Positions 45,526 to 53,327 of a DNA stretch of 64,000 nucleotides are shown here, piece after piece. This DNA comes from Hassallia sp050875635 (lineage in GTDB: Bacteria; Cyanobacteriota; Cyanobacteriia; Cyanobacteriales; Nostocaceae), in contig NZ_JBPAOH010000019.1 of assembly GCF_050875635.1 (NCBI RefSeq), forward strand, positions 1 through 64,000, read 5' to 3'. Each line of letters begins with the position of its first letter. Position 1 is the stretch's first letter. Below the pieces are notes generated by a model. It saw only the letters and a program-made list of their open reading frames with translations, was not told the DNA's origin and searched no databases. The position numbers and the translations under genes were made by a program.

Positions 45526-46522
45526 AATTTTGCACCTCCTGGTTGTAGCGAGTCAAACTCTCTAGGTTTTTTTGCAAGTCAAAAGACGAGGGTTTGAGTG
45601 TCAGCGTGCCTATATTTAATTCATCCTGAAATTTTTTGATTTTGTCGCGACAAGTAGCCACATCACCAATAATTGAATTCTCAATCAAATAGTCTTCATC
45701 AAAACAAATGTTGTCGCGGTCAAATGATTTGACTTTTTGATTGAGGCTGCCTTGCATAAGTTGGGCAGAATTGGCTTTCATTTTCAGGCTGTATTTGCGG
45801 ATAAAAGGCATCGCTTCATTCACCGCTTCATCGTATGTCTTGGCAGCAAAAAAGAAGCGTGCCAGCATGAGATTTTCAGCACCGCTGGAATTTAAGGCAC
45901 GATATTTGGCAACAGTATTCTTCAATCTATTCAGTGAAAACGGCGGTCCCCCCATCAAACCGAAAAAATGTTTTGCAGCAAAGGCTACCCCGTCATCATC
46001 GCCAGTTGCTACAAACACGGGAATTTTCGGTTGCAATGGTTTCGGGTAAATTGTCAACTTTGCACATTGATAATATTGCCCGTTAAAGGTGACATCCCTT
46101 TCATATAACAACTGTTGAATCATCGCCATTGCTTCTAACATTTTCGGGCGAGATTCACTTGTTGCTGTGGCAAAATGCTTGTTTTGTTGCGGAAACGGTC
46201 CACCTTTGGCAATTCCAAATATCAACCGACCGCTACATAAATTATCCAATGTAGCAATATCTTCCGCTACTCGAATCGGGTTATGAAACGCCAGCAACAC
46301 CGCTCCAGTTCCTAATCGAATTGTGGAAGTAACGCCTGCTAAATGCGCCAGCAAGACTAACATTGATGAACTGATATTCAATTCATTGAAATGATGTTCG
46401 CTCACCCAGGCTTCGTTAAAGCCGAGGTATTCGGCGTGTTTCACCAGCGCGACTTGTTCAAAAATAGCGCGATGGGCATCCTGATAGGGATTTTCATAAT
46501 TACAAAACAGTCCAATTTTCAT
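45518..46522 (-). CDS. LLM-class (luciferase-like) flavin oxidoreductase
   Basis: The protein is 334 aa from ATG 46522 (MKIGLFCNYENPYQD); the frame further up overlaps the neighbouring gene. TIM-barrel bacterial luciferase pattern: EQVALVKHAEYLGFNEAWVSEHHFNE, LGTGAVLLAFHNPIRVAED, SGRLIFGIAKGG, and PVFVATGDDDGVAFAA. It uses FMNH2 or F420-type cofactor; substrate unknown. Middle gene of a three-gene operon with 46540-46902 and 45154-45525. Confidence 0.85.
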   Translation of the reverse strand: MKIGLFCNYENPYQDAHRAIFEQVALVKHAEYLGFNEAWVSEHHFNELNISSSMLVLLAHLAGVTSTIRLGTGAVLLAFHNPIRVAEDIATLDNLCSGRLIFGIAKGGPFPQQNKHFATATSESRPKMLEAMAMIQQLLYERDVTFNGQYYQCAKLTIYPKPLQPKIPVFVATGDDDGVAFAAKHFFGLMGGPPFSLNRLKNTVAKYRALNSSGAENLMLARFFFAAKTYDEAVNEAMPFIRKYSLKMKANSAQLMQGSLNQKVKSFDRDNICFDEDYLIENSIIGDVATCRDKIKKFQDELNIGTLTLKPSSFDLQKNLESLTRYNQEVQNYV

Positions 46523-46539
46523 GGCGATCGCTATTATTT

Positions 46540-46902
46540 CTAAGTTGCGACCCAATGCAAATCTAACCACAAGCGTGGATGTGCCTGCTTTAGTTTTGAC
46601 ATCGGATCGCGTAGCAGTCGTGAGGCATTCAAAAACACCACCTGAACTAACCCCATGTTGTCTGCTACTTCTCTAAGTACATCTTTTTTAGCTTGCACAT
46701 AAGTCAATATTTCCGCAGAGCAATAAATCCCTATGTATTGCAAGCGTTTAGGAGGTCGTCCCCAATAACAGGTGATGACTTTCACATAACAGCCGTCTAA
46801 CAATTCCCCTAATTGTGGGTAATAATTTTCTACGACTCTGATGAATTCTTTGGCTAGGATATCTTCAGTAATCATTACAAAACATATTTTCGTAGCGCTC
46901 AT
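46540..46902 (-). CDS. Unknown protein upstream of LLM oxidoreductase
   Basis: The protein is 120 aa if started at ATG 46902; starts at 46875 or 46956 are possible, the last one running through the inverted repeat. Segments: EDILAKEFIRVVENYYPQLG, CYVKVITCYWGRPPKRLQYIG, LTYVQAKKDVLREVADNMG. No family recognised. Its stop lies 17 bp before the LLM ATG, so they are co-transcribed. Confidence 0.6.
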   Translation of the reverse strand: MSATKICFVMITEDILAKEFIRVVENYYPQLGELLDGCYVKVITCYWGRPPKRLQYIGIYCSAEILTYVQAKKDVLREVADNMGLVQVVFLNASRLLRDPMSKLKQAHPRLWLDLHWVAT

Positions 46903-46924
46903 CACATAACTTAATATAACATAC

Positions 46925-46950
46925 TTCTTGTCAACCAGAGTTGACAAGAA
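46925..46950. promoter_or_regulatory. 11-bp perfect inverted repeat, operator candidate
   Basis: TTCTTGTCAAC and GTTGACAAGAA separated by CAGA. It is 23 bp upstream of the 46902 start and holds TTGACA, a -35-like word, on both strands. The symmetry and position suggest a dimeric repressor site controlling the LLM operon. A short hairpin role is the alternative. Confidence 0.55.
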
Positions 46951-47204
46951 AGGCATTTTTTATTAATGTTTTATAATTACAATAAAACAATAGGAGGTAT
47001 GCTTTTAGCAATACCTCCTATCAATTTGATATAGCACCCAAGCTTTTTTTAAACTTGCCTGTAACTGGAAAATTCATCAAATGTAGCGCCAATCCAGCCA
47101 AGGCAGTTAAATAATTTAAATTGATTGTTTTCGCAAAACATCAGAATTGCCAGATGGAAAATTTATGATTCAAAATTTTCACTCATAACAATCATTAATT
47201 GTGA

Positions 47205-47516
47205 TTACCGAGCATTACGCTCTGACACCAAAACCTCTGCTACCAATTCTGGCAAATCCATGAGGTCAACATATCCATCTGAACCACGCATAGGAGAGAT
47301 AAATGTATAGTTTGGGTCACACTCTCCATTGTCGTAAACTTGAATAAACCACCTATCAGGAAATCCGGCGATGCCAAGTTCTACAATGTACCAAGACTCG
47401 CCAATCAAACGAGAGTTAAAGATTGTAAACCACTCTCTATTTGGTTCGGAAATGTTCCAATCTGCCATCAGGAACTCTAACGCGATTTGTCCGGCATCTA
47501 TTGAAGTCAATAGCAT
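47205..47516 (-). CDS. Unknown 103-aa protein
   Basis: Segments: IALEFLMADWNISEPNREWF, LIGESWYIVELGIAGFPDRWFIQVYDNGECDPNYTFISP. Alpha/beta composition, aromatic-rich, similar in style to small cystatin-like or immunity-type proteins, but I cannot name a family. It starts 3 bp after the end of the 87-aa gene on the same strand, so they form an operon. Confidence 0.6.
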   Translation of the reverse strand: MLLTSIDAGQIALEFLMADWNISEPNREWFTIFNSRLIGESWYIVELGIAGFPDRWFIQVYDNGECDPNYTFISPMRGSDGYVDLMDLPELVAEVLVSERNAR

Positions 47517-47518
47517 TT

Positions 47519-47782
47519 CTACTCCTTATTTGAAACTTCAGGATACAATCCTAATTCCTTCGCTAGCTCACGCGCAACAAAAAATAAAAACTCGGCACCA
47601 TCTTGATTTCCTTCGTGAGCAAACATAGTTCCTACTTGCATCATTGTCTGCACCAAGCCAGCATCAATTAATTCTGGCTCTTGCTGTAAAACTTCTGGTT
47701 CCTGACCGTTAGGACACTTAAGTAGCTTATCAATTAAATCAAAATACAGGTTTTGGCGTTGTTCTTGAGTTTGTTCTGTCAT
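47519..47782 (-). CDS. Short CHAT/TPR-protein N-terminal module, free-standing
   Basis: The protein is 87 aa: NLYFDLIDKLLKCPNGQEPEVLQQEPELIDAGLVQTM, then MFAHEGNQDGAEFLFFVARELA. This pattern (LLxCPxGxExxxLxxxxELxDxGLVxxM) is common at the start of long cyanobacterial TPR or CHAT-protease proteins. Here it stands without any following domain. It may be a partner of the 103-aa product downstream, or a relic. Recognition rests on memory of the pattern. Confidence 0.6.
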   Translation of the reverse strand: MTEQTQEQRQNLYFDLIDKLLKCPNGQEPEVLQQEPELIDAGLVQTMMQVGTMFAHEGNQDGAEFLFFVARELAKELGLYPEVSNKE

Positions 47783-47809
47783 GATTACTTTTGTTGATGC
47801 GCGAATTGT

Positions 47810-48223
47810 TTATTGCTCGATGCTTTGCTGCCAAAGTCTTTCTAACATTTCTATCTGTTCTTGCAAAACCGCAGCTCGATATACAAGATACCTATCGTAG
47901 AAAAGAATTACCAAGCCAACACAAATAGGGAAAAATAAGAAAAACCATTCCAACATAGTGGCAATTTTATATTGCTCAACAGTAGTTAGTATTTCTTGGG
48001 CAGGATTGGATTTTGTATCTTCTTGCTTAGTAGTTAATAACCTTTGTTGCAGTGCTTCGTCAGCAGTATCTGTACCAATTTGATTAACTGCATAAGTTGA
48101 ATTCTTTATTTCTAATAATTCGATATGTCGTCCCCAAATTATGCCAAATACCACTACCCCTGGAGAAAGCACTGCTAAAGTTACTAAGCAAACTGTGATA
48201 ATATTTACAATTCTGGATCTCAT
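47810..48223 (-). CDS. Two-helix membrane protein, unknown
   Basis: The protein is 137 aa from ATG 48223 (MRSRIVNIITVCLVTLAVLS); the frame further up is GAAGGATGAAGG repeat. TM1 is about 6-28, a soluble loop of about 55 residues follows, and TM2 is about 86-106, ending with a charged coiled tail (AVLQEQIEMLERLWQQSIEQ). Topology resembles small sensors without output domain. Not recognised. It may form a unit with the two small genes downstream. Confidence 0.6.
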   Translation of the reverse strand: MRSRIVNIITVCLVTLAVLSPGVVVFGIIWGRHIELLEIKNSTYAVNQIGTDTADEALQQRLLTTKQEDTKSNPAQEILTTVEQYKIATMLEWFFLFFPICVGLVILFYDRYLVYRAAVLQEQIEMLERLWQQSIEQ

Positions 48224-48322
48224 CTTGACTAAAGAAGTATGAAGTGTAAAGGATGAAGGATGAAGGATGAAGTTGGGACAAGTTTTATAAATATGAAGGA
48301 TAAAGGATAAAATATCATTCAT

Positions 48323-49399
48323 GTTTTATCCTTCATACTTTAGACTTTAGTATGGGTGGGGTAATTTTATACTTCATACTTCATACTTCAGCCTTCAGGT
48401 TGACTCTTCGTTGCAAGGCAGTATCTACCCAGTGAGCAAATATTTTTTACGATTTATACAAGCACTAAGCTTTGGCAAATAAAAGTCTGGCTGAAGCGTG
48501 CAAAATATAAATATCCGAAGTAAGAAAGCACTACTGACAGGAGTGACGCATATCTTTCCCTTATCTACAACAGGGGGTTAAGAAGTCCCCCCTCGTTCTT
48601 TAGGTTTGCACCATCAGAATGTCGGGGGGTAGAGGGGAATCTCTGCGTAAATCCTATAAGTTTTATATCAGTCGTCTCTGCACACAACTATTTATCTGTG
48701 TGGATTAAGATTATTAAATTAATTAGATTTGTACTCAAAGCCTGCAATTCTTATCTGATAAGACTTATAAAAATTTTTTGGGGTATGGGTACTAGTATTT
48801 TTGGGTTGGGGTACTAGTATTTACGCTCTGGGGGTTCTAGCATTTTTGTACTCAACATCAAACCCATCCAGGCTTTGATTAAAGACTGTTTTTGAGCTAA
48901 TTTCACACAAGAGAAAGTTTGTACTCAAAGCAAATCATATTACTTGGTAAATATACACGCAATTAACTTAAAATGAATCAAGAAAACATTAATATTACAT
49001 GAAATATTTGCGTCTATTATCTAGAGAATTTTAAAAATCATCTAAACACTACAGAAATAACCTCCATTGATTTATAAAATACTTTGTTAATAAGCCAGAG
49101 TTGTTAAAGCGACGAACAATTACCACTGGCATCGCACAACTCAACAGCCCGATTCTCACTCAACCCTTGCCCACTTTAAGTGAGTCTGCTCAAAGATTTG
49201 AAATTTTATGGGTGAGTTAAAGTATATAATTTATATATGTTTATACATACACTTGCGTTCTTAGGTGCAACTTACATTAACAACTCATTCAAAGAAAAAA
49301 GTTAGTAAATTCAAATCGTGACACACATATAGACCACTAACTGTAAGAAAATAAAATGTGTGACACTTTACTTAAGTTTAGAATTTTAGGAGTTAATTC
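48323..49399. other. 1.08-kb intergenic region before cysK
   Basis: No credible gene. It holds TACTTCATACTTC words near the left end, three ~22-bp direct repeats (48787-48853), three TTTGTACTCAA words (48728, 48845, 48918), and an AT-rich right part that should contain the cysK promoter. Confidence 0.6.
48787..48853 (+). repeat. Three ~22-bp direct repeats, GGGTACTAGTATTT core
   Basis: Units start at 48787, 48809 and 48832. Units 1 and 2 have GGGTACTAGTATTT, unit 3 GGGTTCTAGCATTT. The core contains the palindrome TACTAGTA. Spacing of about two helix turns resembles iterons or a multi-site operator. Confidence 0.6.
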
Positions 49400-50359
49400 G
49401 TGCGGATAGCTAAAGACGTAACAGAACTTATTGGACGGACTCCTTTAGTTGCTCTGAATAAGATCCCCCAAGCTGAAGGATGTGTAGCCCGAATTGTCGC
49501 GAAGCTGGAAGGAATGAACCCAGCCTCTTCAGTCAAAGACCGCATCGGCATCAGCATGGTGCAGCAGGCAGAAACAACAGGCTGGATTACGCCAGGAAAA
49601 ACCATTTTAGTTGAGCCGACCTCTGGTAATACGGGGATTGCACTCGCAATGGTGGCAGCAGCGCGTGGCTACAGTTTGATTTTAACCATGCCAGAAACGA
49701 TGAGTTTAGAAAGACGCGCCATGCTACGCGCTTATGGTGCTTCTTTGGAGTTAACTCCAGGGGCAGAGGGAATGCGAGGCGCAATTCGCAAAGCGGAGGA
49801 AATTGTCGCTAAAACTCCTAATGCTTTTATGCTGCAACAGTTTCGCAACCCAGCAAATCCAAAAATTCACCAAGAAACTACCGCCGAAGAAATTTGGGAA
49901 GATACAGACGGGGAAGTGGATATTCTCATTGCTGGGGTAGGTACCGGCGGGACGATTACTGGAGTTGCCGAAGTAATTAAAAAGCGCAAGCCAAGTTTTC
50001 AGGCGATCGCTGTTGAACCCAGCAATAGCCCCGTCCTCTCTGGTGGTGAACCAGGACCGCATAAAATTCAAGGCATTGGTGCCGGATTTGTCCCCACTAT
50101 TCTCCGTACCGAACTGATTGACGAAATAATTAAAGTCAGCGACGATCAAGCGATGGCTTATGGGCGACGTCTGGCGAAAGAAGAAGGATTGTTATCTGGT
50201 ATCTCCTCCGGTGCTGCTTTGTATGCAGCAATTCAGGTTGCTAAACGTCCAGAAAACGCCGATCGCTTAATCGTCATGATTCAGCCTTCCTTTGGCGAAC
50301 GCTACCTCAGCACCCCCATGTTCCAAAACTTGGAAGCCGAACCTGCGGCTGTCCGTTAG
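49400..50359 (+). CDS. cysK: Cysteine synthase A (O-acetylserine sulfhydrylase)
   Basis: The protein is 319 aa with a GTG start (49400) behind TTAGGAG at 49386-49392. PLP lysine in NPASSVKDRIGISMV, phosphate-side loop EPTSGNTGIALAM, GVGTGGTITGVAEV and KIQGIGAGFVP. Makes cysteine from O-acetylserine and sulfide; cysteine then supplies sulfur for Fe-S clusters. Placement near nif-linked genes fits, but it is not in an operon with them. Confidence 0.95.
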   Translation: MRIAKDVTELIGRTPLVALNKIPQAEGCVARIVAKLEGMNPASSVKDRIGISMVQQAETTGWITPGKTILVEPTSGNTGIALAMVAAARGYSLILTMPETMSLERRAMLRAYGASLELTPGAEGMRGAIRKAEEIVAKTPNAFMLQQFRNPANPKIHQETTAEEIWEDTDGEVDILIAGVGTGGTITGVAEVIKKRKPSFQAIAVEPSNSPVLSGGEPGPHKIQGIGAGFVPTILRTELIDEIIKVSDDQAMAYGRRLAKEEGLLSGISSGAALYAAIQVAKRPENADRLIVMIQPSFGERYLSTPMFQNLEAEPAAVR

Positions 50360-50488
50360 GGGGATTTGGGAGACAGGGGGGATGGGGGGACAAGGAGGAC
50401 AAGGAAGACAAGGGGGAGTAATAACTCCTAATTCTTAACTCCTAACTCTTAACTCCCCACTCCCCCACTCCCCCACTCCCCCACTCTT
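50360..50488. repeat. GGACAAGG / CTCCCCCA tandem repeats
   Basis: GGGGGACAAGGAGG units, then AACTCCTAACTC and CCCCCACTCCCCCACTC units, between convergent cysK and nifO. Confidence 0.7.
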
Positions 50489-50489
50489 C

Positions 50490-50954
50490 CTAATGGTTAC
50501 ACTTACCTTGCTTGTGGTGTTGATTATCGTGACCGTGGGCACAGCCTTGTAGGTCTTGGTTCATGAGTTTTTCGCTCATTTCCTGGAGGGACTCATCCGC
50601 AGCGGTTAAACCAATCCAAGCATTGATTTTTTCCACATCGAAACCGGCTTCGCGGCGATCGCCTACTTGAATTAAAGGACGGCGAATTAACAGCGGATCG
50701 CGCAGCATCAATATTAAAGCAGTTTGTGCGTCTAATTTTTCTGGATCTACCTCACCGGATTTTACCGCTGGGGCAGCGCGGTTTATCCACTCAACCACAG
50801 GGCGATCGCCAAAAAATGAGCGCAAACGCTCAACCGTCCAAGGTTCAGTTAACAGATTATACGGCACAACTTCATGACCTGCGGCTGTCAGCAGAGTTTT
50901 CTGTTTCGTATTGTTTTTGCAGCCTGGTTTTTCATAGAAAATTACTCTTGCCAT
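50490..50954 (-). CDS. nifO: NifO, ArsC-like nitrogenase-associated protein
   Basis: The protein is 154 aa. ArsC/Spx-like fold: MARVIFYEKPGCKNNTKQKT, then LLTEPWTVERLRSFFGDRPV, then LMLRDPLLIRRPLIQVGDRREAGF. This is the pattern of the nitrogenase-associated NifO group. The His-rich end (HGHDNQHHKQGKCNH) may bind metal. Role in nitrogen fixation unproven. SD GGAG lies 9 bp upstream. Confidence 0.85.
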   Translation of the reverse strand: MARVIFYEKPGCKNNTKQKTLLTAAGHEVVPYNLLTEPWTVERLRSFFGDRPVVEWINRAAPAVKSGEVDPEKLDAQTALILMLRDPLLIRRPLIQVGDRREAGFDVEKINAWIGLTAADESLQEMSEKLMNQDLQGCAHGHDNQHHKQGKCNH

Positions 50955-51282
50955 TGGATTATCTCCTTAATAATTAGATAGATTAGGACTTACGCATTCT
51001 CTTTTGCTCTGTTGATGTTCTTGGCAGTGCGTTCAAGCCATTATCTCGAATGCATTACGTAAGTGATATGGATATAGCAATCCTATCTAATTTGGAAAAA
51101 AGACTTTTAAGAAACGAACCGCAGAGGCACAGAGAGAACAGAGAAAGAGGAAGAGAGAGTTTTACGCTCTTATTTGGGATTGCTATATAAACAAAAATCA
51201 GTTTAATAGATAGTTACTACCCTAGTTAAATTTTAATTAATATAATTAAAATTTTGCTATTAATAGTTATTAATATATATTT
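50955..51282. other. Intergenic region nifO to cupin
   Basis: 328 bp with a GCAGAGGCACAGAGAGAAC repeat (51120-51145) and an AT-rich run. Nothing else recognised. Confidence 0.5.
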
Positions 51283-51894
51283 TTAAAACTTTTTCGCCGT
51301 CTGACTAACTATGTCAAACTCAAATCTTTCTTTGGGGTCAGTTTCGCCATAAATATTAAAAGTAACAGTTGGTTCATCACCCACCGCTTCTACGCTATGA
51401 ATTGCATCGGGAGTAAAGCTTATAATATCCCCTGGTTCTAAAGTTATCTCCCCTGTAGTTTCAATTTTATCTGGAAATTCTGCACTAGGACTGCGTTGCC
51501 AACAAGTAGTTTTTTCTTGTCCTTTTAATACTGCTACTACTCCCCAAGTTCCGTGGTTGTGAATTGATGATTTTATTCCTGGTAAAAATGTTACTATTTG
51601 TACAGTTAAAGGAAAACCTAATTCATCATATAAAAGTAAAACAGAAGTTCCATTTTCTGGAGAAGGCTGTAATTTTTTACTTTGCACCCAATAGGAATTA
51701 GTAATCAATCGCCTTACCAACATCCGAATTTCTGGAAGGCGACTTGATTCGTCGTCAACGTTATTAAGAACATCTTCTAGCTCAGTTATAAACCGATACA
51801 GGCGATAATTATCTCTTAATAAATCCCATTCTCTGGCTGATTTACATGCTAGATACTGACCGTCTCCAGTTACAAGCCAATCTTTATTTTTCAT
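51283..51894 (-). CDS. Cysteine dioxygenase-like cupin protein
   Basis: The protein is 203 aa. Cupin motif 1 as IHNHGTWGVVAVLKGQEKT (His pair at about 112-114) and motif 2 as LEPGDIISFTPDAIHSVEA with the third metal His. It belongs to the CDO type I family, which converts cysteine to cysteine sulfinate with non-heme iron and O2. The location 1 kb from cysK and nifO supports a sulfur or oxygen-consuming role. Substrate is inferred from family. Confidence 0.8.
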   Translation of the reverse strand: MKNKDWLVTGDGQYLACKSAREWDLLRDNYRLYRFITELEDVLNNVDDESSRLPEIRMLVRRLITNSYWVQSKKLQPSPENGTSVLLLYDELGFPLTVQIVTFLPGIKSSIHNHGTWGVVAVLKGQEKTTCWQRSPSAEFPDKIETTGEITLEPGDIISFTPDAIHSVEAVGDEPTVTFNIYGETDPKERFEFDIVSQTAKKF

Positions 51895-52014
51895 AACTGA
51901 AAGTTGATAGTGGTTAGTTGTTGTGTTACTCAGTCCTTGTCATGCGGACTTTAGTTGTATAGCCCTAGTCTTTTAGATTGTTCGCGTAGCGTGCGCTTGG
52001 CGCAGGGTGAATAT

Positions 52015-52503
52015 TTATTCTTCATCTTCTTCGGCTGGGCGTGTCAAAATATCAAGTATAAGTCCCCCACCAAATTCTTTTTTATCATCAACTTCTTTGA
52101 TTCTGGCACTTATTTCTTTAGCTTGTTCTATTTCTCCCAGCTTTGCTAATACTAGTCCAGAAGCGGCGTAAGCGGTTAAATATAGCCGAATTGAGGGGTT
52201 ATCTTTACGACTAACTAATACTGCCTTCAGTTGTTGCCAATCATCAGGTAGTTTTTCGTAATTATGAATTTTATTTATAACTTTGACTGCCATTTGCAGT
52301 GCTAGTAGATAATTATTTTTATAGTAAAAATATCTATATGCGGCGACTAAAACCTCTAGATTATCTTCTGTTTTAGCTAAAGCTTGCTGCATATACTTTT
52401 CTGATTCGGCGGTATTTTCCCAGCTTTTCGCGGCTAATATCAATAAATTCTTGATATCTTCTGGAACTTGAAACCATGAGAATGTTTTTGAGCCAGCTTT
52501 CAT
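52015..52503 (-). CDS. TPR-like soluble protein, unknown
   Basis: The protein is 162 aa from ATG 52503 (MKAGSKTFSWFQVPEDIKNL). Upstream frame is CCCATTACC repeats. TPR-like helices: NTAESEKYMQQALAKTEDNLEVLVAAYRYFYYK and IRLYLTAYAASGLVLAKLGEIEQAKEI. Acidic end PAEEDEE. It is a scaffold of unknown partner. It lies between the cupin gene and coxC on the same strand; Nostoc relatives near nif genes may exist, but I cannot confirm. Confidence 0.65.
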   Translation of the reverse strand: MKAGSKTFSWFQVPEDIKNLLILAAKSWENTAESEKYMQQALAKTEDNLEVLVAAYRYFYYKNNYLLALQMAVKVINKIHNYEKLPDDWQQLKAVLVSRKDNPSIRLYLTAYAASGLVLAKLGEIEQAKEISARIKEVDDKKEFGGGLILDILTRPAEEDEE

Positions 52504-52504
52504 A

Positions 52505-52660
52505 AAATAACTTTGGGAATGGGTAATTGGGAATGGGTAATTGGTAATGGGTAATGGGGAAATAAATAGGAAAAGGAAAAGAATTATTACTACGTTCCTA
52601 CTCTTAATTACCACGTTACCCCCAATTTCCAATTCCCAATTACCTATTACCGATTACCGA
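52505..52660. repeat. GGGTAATGGG / TTCCCAATTACC repeats
   Basis: GGGAATGGGTAATTGG units and, on the coxC side, CAATTCCCAATTACC and TACCGATTACCG units, able to pair. Confidence 0.6.
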
Positions 52661-52661
52661 T

Positions 52662-53258
52662 TTAAAACAAGGTGAGAATGTACAACAGCGAGAAGAGAAC
52701 AATCCAGATGATGTCTACAAAGTGCCAGTATATTTCTGCCATTTCAATACCAACGTGCTTGGTAGCAGAATAGTGACCGGGACGACGCGATCGCCACAAT
52801 ACACCTAAAATTAATAACAGTCCCACAAATACGTGCAAACCGTGGAATCCTGTCATTAAATAAAAACAGTTGGAAAATACGTTGGTCGTCATGCCGTATC
52901 CTAAAGTTAGATACTCAACAACCTGACCAAGTAAGAAAACTGCTCCCATAATTGCGGTGATGATGTACCACCGCTGCATTCCTTTGACATCATTCCTTTT
53001 AATTGCTGCGTCACCAAAGTGAATGACGAAACTACTAGAAACGAGAATGATAGTGTTAATTGTCGGCAATAAAAGCTCTACTTCGGTGTTTTCTGGGGGC
53101 CAAACTTCCGTTATTCCTCGAAAGAACAAATAAGCCGCAAAAAAGCCGCCAAACATTAAAGATTCAGAAGCAAGAAAGGTCAATAATCCTAATACTCGCA
53201 AATCTTGATGTTCGCTGTGTTCTGCGTGATGTTCTGCATTTGATGTTGCGATCGCCAT
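52662..53258 (-). CDS. coxC: Cytochrome c oxidase subunit III
   Basis: The protein is 198 aa from ATG 53258 (MAIATSNAEHHAEHSEHQ), a His-rich short N-terminus and five membrane segments. LASESLMFGGFFAAYLFFRG and MTGFHGLHVFVGLLLILGVL are the subunit III patterns, and HFVDIIWIVLFSLLYIL ends it. It stabilises subunit I in the terminal oxidase. Third in the coxB-coxA-coxC operon. Neighbourhood with fdxB and patB matches the cox2 locus of Nostoc, used in heterocysts to remove O2. Confidence 0.95.
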   Translation of the reverse strand: MAIATSNAEHHAEHSEHQDLRVLGLLTFLASESLMFGGFFAAYLFFRGITEVWPPENTEVELLLPTINTIILVSSSFVIHFGDAAIKRNDVKGMQRWYIITAIMGAVFLLGQVVEYLTLGYGMTTNVFSNCFYLMTGFHGLHVFVGLLLILGVLWRSRRPGHYSATKHVGIEMAEIYWHFVDIIWIVLFSLLYILTLF

Positions 53259-53327
53259 ATTGTTGCAGCTTGAATAAATTTCCAAAAAGAAATCGTAATA
53301 AGCGCTATAAGCGCTTACTACAATTGA

